Of a stretch of 64,000 bases of DNA, positions 9,301 through 18,820 are shown piece after piece. Each line of letters opens with the position of its first letter. Position 1 is the first letter of the stretch. Source of the stretch: Haematomicrobium sanguinis DSM 21259. GTDB taxonomy: Bacteria; Actinomycetota; Actinomycetes; Actinomycetales; Micrococcaceae. The position numbers were made by a program, and so were the translations under genes. The notes beneath the pieces were generated by a model that ran no database searches, had not been told where the DNA came from, and saw only the letters and a list, made by a program, of their open reading frames with translations. The stretch covers positions 62,001-126,000 of the forward strand of contig NZ_JIAG01000008.1 of NCBI RefSeq assembly GCF_000688395.1, given 5' to 3'.

Positions 9301-9364
9301 CGTCTATGTAGCGCGACACGCCGAGAAAACCTGGGTTTTCTCGGCGTGTCGCGCTACATAGACG
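9301..9364. repeat. Perfect 64-bp palindrome
   Basis: Two 30-nt arms (9301-9330, 9335-9364) pair perfectly around CTGG. The sequence following each arm end, GCTACATAGACGAGGG (9353-9368), matches the right arm of the element at 3461-3476 in 15 of 16 positions. It lies 7 nt after the preceding stop codon and can form a very stable hairpin, so it could double as a terminator. Confidence 0.9.
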
Positions 9365-9383
9365 AGGGGGCGGGGAGGGGAGT

Positions 9384-9413
9384 GGCGCGCTCGAGGCGAG
9401 CAACGCCGTCGTA
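9384..9413 (-). repeat. Dispersed TACGACGGCG repeat with long tail, intergenic
   Basis: On the minus strand it reads TACGACGGCGTT, then GCTCGCCTCGAGCGC. The tail is nearly the same as at the copy in hflX at 13833 (CGCTCACCTCGAGCGC), so similarity extends well beyond the 10-bp core. Confidence 0.75.
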
Positions 9414-9535
9414 CGTCATTTCCTTGGCGGCACCCGGACGAGGTTCCGAACACCACCCGGCCCTCGCTTCTCGCCGAGACGGGGGTGTGAGGCGCGGATT
9501 GGCCGGGGGCCGAGCGCACGGCGTACCCTTTAACG

Positions 9536-11089
9536 GTGAGTTTGACCAGCATTTCCCCTGACGTTTCCGGCGCGAGCGATGCCGCGCCGCGCACTTATGC
9601 CGTGCGCACCTACGGCTGCCAAATGAATGTGCACGATTCCGAGCGAATCTCCGGGCTGCTCGAGGACGCCGGATATGTGCCGTCGGAGACCGAGCTGGCG
9701 GACGTGATCGTCTTCAATACGTGTGCGGTTCGGGAGAATGCCGACAACAAGCTTTACGGCAATTTGGGGCACCTCGCGCCGATCAAGGAAGCGCATCCCG
9801 GCATGCAAATTGCCGTTGGCGGGTGCTTGGCGCAAAAGGATCAGGACACGATCGTCAAGAAGGCGCCGTGGGTGGACGCCGTTTTCGGCACCCACAATAT
9901 TGGTTCTCTGCCAGCGCTGCTGGAGCGCGCGCGGCACAACAACGAGGCGCAACTAGAGATCCTGGAGTCGCTGGATGTGTTCCCCTCGACACTGCCGACC
10001 AAGCGCGAATCCGTGCACTCGGGCTGGGTGTCCATATCGGTGGGTTGCAACAACACGTGCACGTTCTGCATTGTGCCGTCCTTGCGCGGTAAGGAACGCG
10101 ACCGGCGGCCCGGCGACATTCTGGCCGAGGTACAGGCGTTGGTTGATGACGGTGCCGTCGAAGTGACCCTGCTGGGCCAAAACGTGAATACCTATGGCGT
10201 GGAGTTCGGCGACCGCGGGGCCTTTGCCAAGTTGTTGCGCGCGTGCGGGCAGATCGAAGGCTTGGAGCGGGTGCGCTTCACCTCGCCGCACCCTGCGGCT
10301 TTCACCGATGACGTGATCGACGCGATGGCCGAAACACCGAATGTCATGCCGCAGCTGCACATGCCCTTGCAGTCCGGCTCGGACAAGGTTTTGAAGGATA
10401 TGCGCCGCTCCTACCGTTCTAAGAAGTTCTTGGGGATTTTGGAGAAGGTGCGCGAGCGCATCCCAAACGCAGCCATCACCACCGACATCATTGTCGGGTT
10501 CCCAGGCGAAACCGAGGAGGACTTCCAGGCGACCCTCGACGTTGTCGAGGCGTCCCGGTTCTCCAGCGCGTTCACGTTCCAGTATTCGATCCGCCCGGGA
10601 ACCCCGGCGGTAACCATGCCGGACCAGCTTCCCAAGGCCGTGGTCCAGGAACGGTTTGAGCGTTTGGTCGCGCTCCAGGATCGGATCAGCGCGGAGGAGA
10701 ACCAGAAGCAGGTCGGCAAAACGGTGCAGGTCCTGGTCTCGGCGGCTACCGGTAAGAAGGCAGAGCAGACCCATCGCCTGAGCGGGCGCACCGAGGACTT
10801 CCGGCTCATCCACTTCAGCGTGCCAGAAGGCGCCGAGGTGCCGCGTCCGGGGGACGTCGTGACCGTGCCTGTGACGGGAGCCGCCGCGTTCCACTTGGTC
10901 TCTGACCCGGCGGCCGCCGAATATGCGGTGCGGCGCACTCGGTCCGGGGAGGCGTGGGATCGCTCCCAGGCAGAATCGTGCGGTGTACCGGTGGGCGGGG
11001 CGTCGAGTGCGGGTGCCGCGGGTGGCCCGGTGTCGCTCGGTATGCCGACGCTTGGCGGTGCCGGGGCCGGCATTCGCGCGCGTTCTTAG
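9536..11089 (+). CDS. miaB: tRNA-2-methylthio-N6-isopentenyladenosine methylthiotransferase MiaB
   Basis: 517 aa radical-SAM enzyme that methylthiolates i6A37 in tRNA. The N-terminal cluster cysteines are in [15 protein letters not shown] and GGCLAQ; the radical-SAM motif CNNTCTFC lies at about 171-178; a TRAM domain follows (about 400-460). GTG start. The last ~55 residues are Gly/Ala-rich and poorly conserved. The substrate is made by MiaA, encoded next. Confidence 0.96.
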   Translation: MSLTSISPDVSGASDAAPRTYAVRTYGCQMNVHDSERISGLLEDAGYVPSETELADVIVFNTCAVRENADNKLYGNLGHLAPIKEAHPGMQIAVGGCLAQKDQDTIVKKAPWVDAVFGTHNIGSLPALLERARHNNEAQLEILESLDVFPSTLPTKRESVHSGWVSISVGCNNTCTFCIVPSLRGKERDRRPGDILAEVQALVDDGAVEVTLLGQNVNTYGVEFGDRGAFAKLLRACGQIEGLERVRFTSPHPAAFTDDVIDAMAETPNVMPQLHMPLQSGSDKVLKDMRRSYRSKKFLGILEKVRERIPNAAITTDIIVGFPGETEEDFQATLDVVEASRFSSAFTFQYSIRPGTPAVTMPDQLPKAVVQERFERLVALQDRISAEENQKQVGKTVQVLVSAATGKKAEQTHRLSGRTEDFRLIHFSVPEGAEVPRPGDVVTVPVTGAAAFHLVSDPAAAEYAVRRTRSGEAWDRSQAESCGVPVGGASSAGAAGGPVSLGMPTLGGAGAGIRARS

Positions 11090-11121
11090 CGGCAGCCTCG
11101 TGAATTCAGGCAGTTTCCACC

Positions 11122-12087
11122 ATGGCTAACCTGCCCGGGCGCCTGCCCATCGTCGCGATTGTCGGGCCCACCGCGTCCGGTAAAACCGCGCTCTCCCTAG
11201 ACCTCGCGGAACGGTTGGACGGGGAAATCATCAACGCCGACTCCATGCAGTTCTATCGCGGCATGGACATCGGCACCGCCAAACTGCCGATCGACGAGCG
11301 GCGCGGCATTGCGCATCACCTCATTGACATCATGGATGTTCGCGATGAGGCAAGCGTGGCGCAATTCCAAGCGGATGCCCGCCGGGCCATCGAGGAAATA
11401 CAGGCCCGCGCCCGCACACCCATACTGGTGGGCGGGTCTGGGCTCTACGTCCGCGCGGCCCTCGATGTCCTGGAACTGCCGCCCACGGACCCGGACGTTC
11501 GGGCACGGTTAGAAAACGAGGCCGAAACGCGCGGGATCGCCGCGCTGCTCACGCGTCTTCACGAAGTGGACCCTGCCTCGGCGGCCAAACTCACGGATAA
11601 CCGCCGGATCATTCGGGCGCTTGAAGTCTTCGAGATTACCGGGCGCACCTTTACCTCCTTCATGCCGCAACGGGAGTATGCCGCGCCGGCAGTCCAGATC
11701 GGTGTCACCCTGGATCGGGAGGTACTCCACGAGCGGATCAATCAACGCGTACTGGACATGGCGCGCGGCGGTCTCTTGGAAGAGGTCGCCGCGCTGGAAG
11801 GACAAGGTCTCAGGGAGGGGAGTACCGCGCCGCACGCAATTGGCTACCGACAATTCCTTGCGGTTCTGGATGGGCAATTGAGCGAACCGGAAGCCATCGA
11901 GTCCACACAACGTGCCACCAGGCAATTCGCCAAACGCCAACTCACCTGGTTCCGGGCAGATCCGCGTGTCACCTGGTTCAACCCGTTGGAACACCGCGCG
12001 GCGGCCAGCGTCACCGCCAACGTCACCGACAGCGCCGAAGCAGCTATCCGGCACTCGGCACGCGGCAACGATAGGCTAGAAGCGTGA
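11122..12087 (+). CDS. miaA: tRNA dimethylallyltransferase MiaA
   Basis: 321 aa. Adds a dimethylallyl group to A37 of tRNAs reading U-starting codons, giving the substrate for MiaB. The P-loop GPTASGKT is at about 15-22, followed by [18 protein letters not shown] and later [13 protein letters not shown]. The stop overlaps the dapF start (GTGA). Confidence 0.96.
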   Translation: MANLPGRLPIVAIVGPTASGKTALSLDLAERLDGEIINADSMQFYRGMDIGTAKLPIDERRGIAHHLIDIMDVRDEASVAQFQADARRAIEEIQARARTPILVGGSGLYVRAALDVLELPPTDPDVRARLENEAETRGIAALLTRLHEVDPASAAKLTDNRRIIRALEVFEITGRTFTSFMPQREYAAPAVQIGVTLDREVLHERINQRVLDMARGGLLEEVAALEGQGLREGSTAPHAIGYRQFLAVLDGQLSEPEAIESTQRATRQFAKRQLTWFRADPRVTWFNPLEHRAAASVTANVTDSAEAAIRHSARGNDRLEA

Positions 12088-13028
12088 GCGCACCCATTCC
12101 CTTCCTCAAAGGCCACGGCACCGGCAACGACTTCATCCTCATCCCGGACGCCGACGGCGAACTCACCATTAGCGCCAGCCAAGTCCGGGAGTGGACCGAC
12201 CGGCACAAGGGCATCGGCGCCGACGGGGTAATCCGACTCGTACGCACAGAAAAGCTTAGACCTGAGGATGCTTCGGAAACGGTCGCGGCAGAAATCCAGG
12301 CCACCGAGTGGTTCATGGACTACCGCAACGCGGACGGCTCCCTGGCCGAAATGTGCGGCAACGGGGTCCGGGTCTTCGTGCAGGCGCTCCTCGATCTGGG
12401 GTACATCGACCTCCCGCCGGGCGAAAGCATCGCGGTCGGCACGCGCGCCGGTGTCAAGGACGTGCGCCGCACCGACACCGGATACGCCGCAAACCTGGGG
12501 CCGTGGTCTCTCATCTACAAGCAGGAAGCCGAAGAGCAGGGCTCGGACGTCATTGTCGGCATCAACGCCCTCGAGGTGCCGCGCCCAGCTCTCTCCATCA
12601 GCATGGGCAACCCGCACACGGTAGTGGCGCTGGCCCAACAGAGCGAACTCGACAAAGCGGACCTCCGCGAGCAACCGCGGGTAGAGCCGCAGCCGGACAA
12701 CGGCACCAACGTTGAACTCGTCGTGCCAGCGGACCCGCTCGTGACAAACGGCACCGCCACCATCACCATGCGCGTGTCCGAACGCGGGGTCGGCGAAACC
12801 CAATCCTGCGGCACCGGCGCCTGCGCCGCCGCGGCCGCGGTGCGGTATTGGGCGGGCGAACATGCGCCCAACGAATGGAATGTCAACGTCCCAGGCGGCC
12901 AGGTGCAGGTCAGATTTCTGCAGACCTCGGAAAGCAACCGCACCGGAGACGGCAGCGAAGAGGTGGAACTCGCCGGTCCCGCCGAAATCGTAGCTACCGG
13001 GACCATCGGCGCACCTTCAGGATCCTGA
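12084..13028 (+). CDS. dapF: Diaminopimelate epimerase DapF
   Basis: 314 aa. Converts LL-DAP to meso-DAP for lysine and peptidoglycan. Both catalytic cysteines are present: [10 protein letters not shown] (about residue 89) and [11 protein letters not shown] (about 241). [10 protein letters not shown] at the N-terminus is typical. Starts with GTG overlapping miaA. Its 3' end overlaps the convergent methyltransferase gene by 35 bp. Confidence 0.96.
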   Translation: MSAPIPFLKGHGTGNDFILIPDADGELTISASQVREWTDRHKGIGADGVIRLVRTEKLRPEDASETVAAEIQATEWFMDYRNADGSLAEMCGNGVRVFVQALLDLGYIDLPPGESIAVGTRAGVKDVRRTDTGYAANLGPWSLIYKQEAEEQGSDVIVGINALEVPRPALSISMGNPHTVVALAQQSELDKADLREQPRVEPQPDNGTNVELVVPADPLVTNGTATITMRVSERGVGETQSCGTGACAAAAAVRYWAGEHAPNEWNVNVPGGQVQVRFLQTSESNRTGDGSEEVELAGPAEIVATGTIGAPSGS

Positions 13029-13623
13029 AAGACTTCACCGACGTCTCCCGGCTCACCTGAAACTCCGCGCCCAACTCGGCATCCAACCAGCGCTGCAGCG
13101 AGTCCGACCCCAAATTCTTCTGCACCACGAGCCACGTGGTCCCGCCCGGAGCCAACCGCGGTAGCCAGCGCAACAGCAGACCGTGCAACTCGCTCTTGCC
13201 GATGCGGATCGGCGGATTGGACCAGATCGTGTCAAACCGCACGTCCTCGGGCACATCCTCTGGCGCCGCCGCGCGCACATTCTCCAACCCCAATGACGCC
13301 GCATTCCGCTCGGTCAACGCCAAGCACCGCTCATTGACATCCACCGCCCACACCAATGCCTCCGGAGAGCGCAACGCCAGGGTCAGCGCAATCGGCCCCC
13401 AGCCGGCACCAATGTCCAAAAGGTTCCCGCGGGGCGACGGCGCCGGCACCGCATCCAAGAGAATCTGGGTGCCCTTATCGATGCCATCCGGCGAAAAAAT
13501 CCCGGAAGCCGAGACCAGCGAGCGCTCGGCGCCAGCAAGCCGCACCGATATCGGCCGCACCTCTTCCTCCGCCAACGGCCGCGACGTGAAGTAGTGCTCC
13601 TGCCCAGAATCCGCAACACCCAT
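12994..13623 (-). CDS. RsmC/RlmG-like class I SAM methyltransferase
   Basis: About 209 aa from the ATG at 13623; an in-frame GTG at 13656 would add 11 residues and neither has a strong ribosome site. Core motifs: HYFTSRP near the start, LLDIGAGWGPIALTLALRSP (SAM binding), AVDVNERCLALTERNA and SNPPIRIGK (NPP catalytic motif of N-methylating enzymes). The likely role is guanine-N2 methylation of rRNA, as for RsmC. Convergent with dapF. Confidence 0.85.
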   Translation of the reverse strand: MGVADSGQEHYFTSRPLAEEEVRPISVRLAGAERSLVSASGIFSPDGIDKGTQILLDAVPAPSPRGNLLDIGAGWGPIALTLALRSPEALVWAVDVNERCLALTERNAASLGLENVRAAAPEDVPEDVRFDTIWSNPPIRIGKSELHGLLLRWLPRLAPGGTTWLVVQKNLGSDSLQRWLDAELGAEFQVSRETSVKSFRILKVRRWSR

Positions 13624-13642
13624 GCCAAAAACTGTAGTCGAC

Positions 13643-13651
13643 TTATCCACA
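13643..13651 (+). other. TTATCCACA (DnaA-box-like) site
   Basis: Perfect DnaA-box consensus just upstream of the methyltransferase ATG. Two further perfect copies in the window are at fixed distance from the DUF559 genes (41050-41058, 54581-54589). This one has no such gene beside it. Confidence 0.5.
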
Positions 13652-13727
13652 ACCACGGCATAAACTCTGCGCGCGAGGCGTTAAAGCGTTACGATAGAGA
13701 AACACCAATCATTCAAGGAAGCTCACT

Positions 13728-15272
13728 ATTCAACACGAAAACAAAGCCGCATCCGAGCCAGAAACCACGCTGGACAACGCCGAAATCCAGAACGTCATTG
13801 ACCGCATTTTGAGCCGCGGCAACACAGAGAATTACGACGGCGATCGCTCACCTCGAGCGCAAGCGTTGCAGGATGGCGCTACTCGCCACACCACATACGA
13901 CGGCGATCAGCAAGATCTTGCCGATCGTCACGCTTTGCGTAGGGTCACCGGGTTATCCACCGAACTCGAAGACGTCACCGAGGTCGAATACCGTCAGCTC
14001 CGGCTGGAAAAAGTGGTGCTCGCCGGCATTTGGTATGAAGGCACTCTCATCGAGGCGGAAAACTCGCTGCAAGAGCTCGCCGCGTTGGCCGAAACCGCCG
14101 GTTCTCAGGTTCTAGACGGCGCTTTGCAACGCCGCGCCAAACCGGACCCCGGCACCTATTTTGGTTCCGGCAAGGCCCAGGAACTCCGCGACATGGTTGT
14201 CGCGACCGGGGCCGATACCGTGATCGTGGACACCGAGCTTGCGCCCAGCCAACGCCGCGGACTGGAAGACATTGTCAAGGTCAAAGTCATTGACCGAACC
14301 GCTCTGATTCTGGACATTTTTGCCCAACATGCCAAGTCCCGCGAAGGCAAGGCCCAGGTGGAATTGGCGCAACTCGAATACTTGTTGCCGCGTCTTCGCG
14401 GTTGGGGCGAGTCGATGTCCCGTCAGGCCGGTGGACAGGTCGGCAGTGCCGGTGCCGGCATGGGTTCGCGCGGCCCCGGTGAGACCAAGATCGAACTGGA
14501 CCGCCGGAAAATTCGCAACCGGATGGCCAAGCTGCGCCGCGACATTATTGGCATGAAGCCCGCGCGCGAGGCAAAGCGAGCCAATCGCCGTCGTAATTCA
14601 GTGCCTGCTGTGTCCATTGCCGGGTACACCAACGCGGGGAAGTCGTCGCTACTCAACCGGCTGACGGATGCCGGTGTGCTGGTGGAGAATGCGCTGTTTG
14701 CGACCCTGGACCCGACCGTTCGGCACGCGGTGACTCCGGATGGGATTGGCTACACGCTTGCGGACACGGTCGGTTTTGTGCGGGCGTTGCCCACGCAGTT
14801 GGTCGAGGCGTTCCGTTCCACGCTGGAGGAGATTGGCGAGTCGGATGTGATTTTGCACGTCGTCGATGCCTCGCATCCGGATCCCGAGGGGCAGATTGCG
14901 GCGGTGCGCGAGGTGCTCACCGAGGTCGAAGCGTCCAAGATTCCCGAAATCATTGTGTTGAACAAGGCCGACATTGCCGACCCGTTGGTCATTGAACGGA
15001 TCCAACGTCGAGAGCCGCATACCGCGGTGGTGTCCTCGCGCACCGGAGCGGGTATTGATGAGCTCAAGTCGCTCGTTGCCGAGACGATTCCGCGGCCCAA
15101 TATCCTCCTTGACCTGCTGGTGCCCTACGATCGCGGTGATGTGGTCTCCCGGTTGCACTCGCAAGATGCCGAGATTCTGAGCCTGGAGCATGAGGCCGAA
15201 GGGACGCACGTCGTGGTCAAGGTCCGCGAGGAGTTGGCTGCGGGGCTGGCCGAATATTCGAGCCGTGACTGA
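13728..15272 (+). CDS. hflX: Ribosome-splitting GTPase HflX
   Basis: 514 aa if translation begins at the ATT at 13728, which has AGGAAG six nt upstream; no ATG/GTG/TTG is available between the upstream in-frame stop and the TTG at 13809, and the TTG would cut into NVIDRILSRG, which looks like genuine HflX N-terminus. HflX domain, then G domain with G1 GYTNAGKSS (about 298-306), DTVGFV and NKAD. The N-terminal linker holds two YDGD stretches, encoded by TACGACGGCGAT at 13833 and 13896, and a third copy lies on the minus strand at 14584-14595. Stop overlaps the helicase start. Confidence 0.94.
   Translation: MQHENKAASEPETTLDNAEIQNVIDRILSRGNTENYDGDRSPRAQALQDGATRHTTYDGDQQDLADRHALRRVTGLSTELEDVTEVEYRQLRLEKVVLAGIWYEGTLIEAENSLQELAALAETAGSQVLDGALQRRAKPDPGTYFGSGKAQELRDMVVATGADTVIVDTELAPSQRRGLEDIVKVKVIDRTALILDIFAQHAKSREGKAQVELAQLEYLLPRLRGWGESMSRQAGGQVGSAGAGMGSRGPGETKIELDRRKIRNRMAKLRRDIIGMKPAREAKRANRRRNSVPAVSIAGYTNAGKSSLLNRLTDAGVLVENALFATLDPTVRHAVTPDGIGYTLADTVGFVRALPTQLVEAFRSTLEEIGESDVILHVVDASHPDPEGQIAAVREVLTEVEASKIPEIIVLNKADIADPLVIERIQRREPHTAVVSSRTGAGIDELKSLVAETIPRPNILLDLLVPYDRGDVVSRLHSQDAEILSLEHEAEGTHVVVKVREELAAGLAEYSSRD
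13833..13860 (+). repeat. Dispersed TACGACGGCGAT repeat inside hflX
   Basis: Core plus CGCTCACCTCGAGCGC tail, which is shared with the intergenic copy at 9384-9413. It encodes YDGDRSP in a linker. Confidence 0.7.
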
Positions 15273-17340
15273 GCCGATCGACCTGCTGCGCCATGCGGTA
15301 AAGGCGATGGGCGGTGCGCATCGATCGGGCCAGGAACAGATGCTGACCGCGGTGCAGGAAGCGTTAGAGAGCGGCGAGCACCTGCTGGTGCAGGCCGGTA
15401 CCGGTACCGGTAAGTCGCTGGCGTACCTGATCCCGCTGATTACGCACGCAATGAACGCGGACCGGCCGGCCGTGGTCGCGACCGCAACCCTCGCCTTGCA
15501 GGCGCAAGTGGTCAAGCGAGACCTGCCGAGACTGTTGGACTCGCTTGAGGGCAAACTGGACCGACCGGTGGACGTGGCGCTGCTCAAGGGGCGCGGCAAC
15601 TATGTCTGCCAGCACAAGGTTGGCGGCGGGTTCCCGAGCGACGATCAGGCCCCGCTTTTTGACGATTCTGATCACGGACTGGGGGTTCCCGATCCCGGTG
15701 CTTCCGCGGGCTCGGGCGCAGGTGCCTCGGGCGCAGGAGTGTCGCCGGGAGGTCCCGGGGGCTATGTGCCGCGCACCGACCTGGGACTAGAAATCGTGCG
15801 GTTGCGCGAGTGGGCCGAAGAAACCGACACCGGTGACCGGGATGACCTGACCCCCGGTGTGAGCGACCGGGCCTGGCGTCAAGTGTCGGTCACCGCGCTA
15901 GAATGCCTGGGACAAAAGTGCCCGATGATTTCCTCCTGCTTTAGCGAGAAGGCGAAGTTGCGGGCACAGTCCGCGGACGTGGTGGTGACCAACCACGCGC
16001 TCTTGGCGTTGGCGGCCTTCGGGAATCCCGGGGTGCTCCCGGAATTCGACACGGTGGTCGTCGACGAGGCCCATGAATTGCGCGAGCGGGTCACGAGTGC
16101 AACCAGCGCGTCCATTTCCGCGGCCACGGTGCGCCAAACCGACACCATCGTGCGCCGCAACTGCTCGGTGGCGATTGTGGGGTTTGCGGCGGCCGCGGCC
16201 GGACTCGAGGATGCCTTGCGCGAACTCGATGACGGGTTGCTGCCTACCGGGCCCACCGATGACGTGGTGCAAGCACTCACCGTGGTCATGTCGACCTGCC
16301 GCGAGGCGCTCACCGCGGTCCAGGACACGGACGGCGAGGCCAGCGAGGGCGGCAAGCAGGTTGCCAAAAGCCAGCTTGTGCAAATGATCGAAGTCTGCGA
16401 ACGGCTCATCACCGGGGCCGATTCGCGCGAAGAAGTGGTGTGGGTCAACCGCCCGTTGCCGCCGGGCACTTACTCGACCGGCGGTGTCGACAAAAACATC
16501 CCGGCGACCCTCTGGGTGGCACCACTTTCGGTGGCCATGAATCTGCGGGATGGTCTGTTTGCCGATCGCACCGTGCTGTTGACCTCCGCGACGCTCTCCA
16601 TCGGAGACACTTTTGGGCCGGTCGCCGCAGACCTCGGGCTCGCCGGTGCTGCGGCGCCGGAGTGGACGGGCGTGGACGTCGGGAGCCCGTTCGACTATGG
16701 CAAGCAGGGCATGCTGTATGTGGCCAAGCACCTCGCCTCTCCTGGCCGCGGTGTGAGCCCGGAGCAAATTGAGGAACTCGGTGCGCTCATCAAGGCTTCG
16801 CGCGGGGGAGCGCTCGCACTCTTTTCCTCGCGACGCGCCGCCGAGGATGCCGCCGCCGCTCTGCGCGGCAAGGTCGGCGTGGAGATTCTTTGCCAAGGCG
16901 AATCCTCCATGTCCGCACTGGTGAAACAGTTTTCCGAAGAGGAAGACACCTGCCTCTTTGGCACCATGACGCTCTGGCAAGGGGTCGATGTGCCCGGACC
17001 AGCGTGTCGACTCGTGGTGATAGACCGTATCCCGTTTCCGCGCCCCGACGATCCCTTAGGGATAGCGCGTTCCCGAGCCGTCCAGCGCTCCGGAGGAAAT
17101 GGGTTTATGGCGGTCTCGGCAACCCATGCGGCCGTCCGTTTGGCGCAGGGCGCGGGTCGATTGATCCGTGCCATGGCAGACCGCGGGGTTGTTGCCGTGC
17201 TGGACTCTCGACTGGCGACGGCCCGCTACAGCGGGTTCTTGGTCAAGGCGCTCCCGCCGTTTTGGCGCACCACCGACCGCGCGGTGGTTTTGAGCGCCCT
17301 GGAGCGGCTCGCGCCGGATTCACGCGAGACGAAAAAGTAA
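15265..17340 (+). CDS. dinG: DinG/XPD-type ATP-dependent DNA helicase
   Basis: 691 aa from GTG 15265, which lies 8 nt before the end of hflX. Superfamily 2 helicase: Walker A QAGTGTGKS (about 47-55), DEAH box VVDEAHEL, and four Fe-S-type cysteines (NYVCQHK; LECLGQKCPMISSC). C-terminal motifs LFGTMTLWQGVDVPG and QGAGRLIRAMADRG complete the second RecA-like domain. Likely unwinds DNA forks, R-loops or unusual structures. The exact family member (DinG versus YoaA-like) is not settled. Confidence 0.9.
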   Translation: MTEPIDLLRHAVKAMGGAHRSGQEQMLTAVQEALESGEHLLVQAGTGTGKSLAYLIPLITHAMNADRPAVVATATLALQAQVVKRDLPRLLDSLEGKLDRPVDVALLKGRGNYVCQHKVGGGFPSDDQAPLFDDSDHGLGVPDPGASAGSGAGASGAGVSPGGPGGYVPRTDLGLEIVRLREWAEETDTGDRDDLTPGVSDRAWRQVSVTALECLGQKCPMISSCFSEKAKLRAQSADVVVTNHALLALAAFGNPGVLPEFDTVVVDEAHELRERVTSATSASISAATVRQTDTIVRRNCSVAIVGFAAAAAGLEDALRELDDGLLPTGPTDDVVQALTVVMSTCREALTAVQDTDGEASEGGKQVAKSQLVQMIEVCERLITGADSREEVVWVNRPLPPGTYSTGGVDKNIPATLWVAPLSVAMNLRDGLFADRTVLLTSATLSIGDTFGPVAADLGLAGAAAPEWTGVDVGSPFDYGKQGMLYVAKHLASPGRGVSPEQIEELGALIKASRGGALALFSSRRAAEDAAAALRGKVGVEILCQGESSMSALVKQFSEEEDTCLFGTMTLWQGVDVPGPACRLVVIDRIPFPRPDDPLGIARSRAVQRSGGNGFMAVSATHAAVRLAQGAGRLIRAMADRGVVAVLDSRLATARYSGFLVKALPPFWRTTDRAVVLSALERLAPDSRETKK

Positions 17341-17349
17341 TCAGGACGG

Positions 17350-18090
17350 CTAGAGCGCGCGCAGCACCGAGACGACCTTGCCCATGACCTGCGCATGATC
17401 GCCCAAGATGGGTTCATATTGTGTGTTTTGCGGTAGGAGCCAGGTGTGCCCGTCGCGCTGACGGAAGGTCTTCACGGTTGCCTCATCGTCCAGGAGTGCG
17501 GCGACAATATCGCCGTTGCTGGCGTCATTTTGCCGACGCACCACAACCCAATCGCCGTCGCAGATCGCGGCATCGATCATCGAGTCGCCGGACACTTTGA
17601 GCATGAAAAGTTCGCCGTGGCCGGTCAAGACCCGCGGTAACGGGACAATGTCCTCCACGGTCTGCTCGGCGAGTATCGGTCCGCCGGCGGCAATGCGGCC
17701 CACGAGCGGAACCATGGCGGTATCGGAGGAACTGCCGAGCTCCGCCAGGGAGACGGCGCTCGGGGCACGGGTGAGATCGGAGGCGGGATCCAGCTCTGGC
17801 ATTTCCTCGCCATCGTTGAGCGTCAGCGGGATCAGGACTTCCATAGCGCGCGGACGTTTAGGATCCCGGCGAAGATAGCCCATCTTTTCCAGTTGCGAGA
17901 GTTGGTGGGTCACGCTGGAGAGCGAGGCGAGGCCCACGGTATCGGCAATCTCCCGCATGGACGGCGGGTAGCCGTGCTCGTTGACCGAGCGCTGGATAGA
18001 CTCCAGGATCCTTTTCTGCCGCGGCGTGAGGCTTCGCGGTTCTTTTCGTGCACGACGGCGAGGGGCTGGGTTCACATCTTCGGTCGCCAC
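17350..18090 (-). CDS. lexA: SOS repressor LexA
   Basis: 246 aa. Winged helix ([21 protein letters not shown]) then S24 peptidase domain: cleavage site IAAGGP, Ser nucleophile in [19 protein letters not shown] and Lys in [13 protein letters not shown] start with GGAGAG upstream. Convergent with the helicase gene and divergent from the LysM gene, the usual arrangement for the actinobacterial lexA locus. Confidence 0.96.
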   Translation of the reverse strand: MATEDVNPAPRRRARKEPRSLTPRQKRILESIQRSVNEHGYPPSMREIADTVGLASLSSVTHQLSQLEKMGYLRRDPKRPRAMEVLIPLTLNDGEEMPELDPASDLTRAPSAVSLAELGSSSDTAMVPLVGRIAAGGPILAEQTVEDIVPLPRVLTGHGELFMLKVSGDSMIDAAICDGDWVVVRRQNDASNGDIVAALLDDEATVKTFRQRDGHTWLLPQNTQYEPILGDHAQVMGKVVSVLRAL

Positions 18091-18171
18091 GTTCTCTCCT
18101 TCAGTTAGGCGGCGCCCACACCCGCTGCGTTGGCGCCGGATGCCTGTATTTTCGCGGATCCGCCGAGCTCA

Positions 18172-18202
18172 AAAACTCAATGTCAGAGCCGGATGATCTG
18201 CT
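18172..18202 (+). promoter_or_regulatory. Sequence shared with the recA promoter (PafBC-like half motif)
   Basis: 18172-18190 is identical to 6242-6260 upstream of recA. The first box ATGTCAGAG (18180-18188) is kept, but at the expected second-box position the sequence is TCTGCT instead of TAnnnT, so promoter activity is less certain. Confidence 0.45.
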
Positions 18203-18251
18203 TCTGGGTAAGGCATCTTTTCCTTTACGGTAAGGGCGCAGTCACGATTTA

Positions 18252-18267
18252 TCAAATATTTGTTCGA
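18252..18267. promoter_or_regulatory. SOS box 1 in the lexA/LysM intergenic region
   Basis: TCAAATATTTGTTCGA is two mismatches from TCGAAC-N4-GTTCGA. It sits between divergent lexA and the LysM gene and may serve lexA autoregulation. Confidence 0.75.
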
Positions 18268-18318
18268 GTGTGTCTGGACTTTTTTCGTGAATAGGTGCTA
18301 AAACTGAAATAGAACGAA

Positions 18319-18334
18319 TCGAATACGTGTTCTA
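18319..18334. promoter_or_regulatory. SOS box 2 upstream of the LysM gene
   Basis: TCGAATACGTGTTCTA is two mismatches from the LexA consensus and ends 54 nt before the ATG of the LysM gene. Confidence 0.8.
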
Positions 18335-18388
18335 ACCGGTAGTTCCGGATCGAACGCCGATCGGTTCCCATCCAGAAGAGGAAAGATC

Positions 18389-18736
18389 ATGTCAGCAACC
18401 ATCGCAACAACGTTGTCAACCAAGGCCCCGGCTCGCTTGAAGCTGACCCGCCGCGGTCGCTTTGTGCTTTTCGGTTTGCCGGTACTGCTCGTACTCGGCG
18501 CGCTCATGATGATGCTCGGAGCCTTTTTGAACCCCGCCCAGGCATCGACCGGAGGGCTGTCCACCACCGAGACCGTATCCGTTAGCGTGAAGTCCGGCGA
18601 GAGCCTGTGGTCGGTTGCCGAGCGAGTCAGCCCGGACCGCGACCCGCGCGAAGTCGTTGCCGAGATTGCACAAATCAACAATCTCGAGTCCTCGAACCTG
18701 CTCGCCGGTCAAAAGCTCGAAGTTCCCGCGCCGTAA
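18389..18736 (+). CDS. LysM-domain SOS cell-division suppressor (ChiZ/DivS/YneA-like)
   Basis: 115 aa. One transmembrane helix (about 28-50, FVLFGLPVLLVLGALMMML) followed by an extracytoplasmic LysM domain (SGESLWSVAERV ... INNLESSNLLAGQKLEVP). GAGGAAAG precedes the ATG. Small SOS-induced membrane proteins divergent from lexA delay septation in mycobacteria and corynebacteria, and the position and two LexA boxes here support the same role. Confidence 0.88.
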   Translation: MSATIATTLSTKAPARLKLTRRGRFVLFGLPVLLVLGALMMMLGAFLNPAQASTGGLSTTETVSVSVKSGESLWSVAERVSPDRDPREVVAEIAQINNLESSNLLAGQKLEVPAP

Positions 18737-18820
18737 CTCCATCCCAAGAGCAGGCGTATCTCGCGTAACGCACGTCACGCTGGCTCGGCCTTGGCGCGGT
18801 CTATCGCCTAATCTTGAGTG

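Noticed and set aside
13809-13811. TTG start for hflX
   Set aside because: It would truncate family-like sequence and has no ribosome site; ATT 13728 fits better, though this remains unproven.
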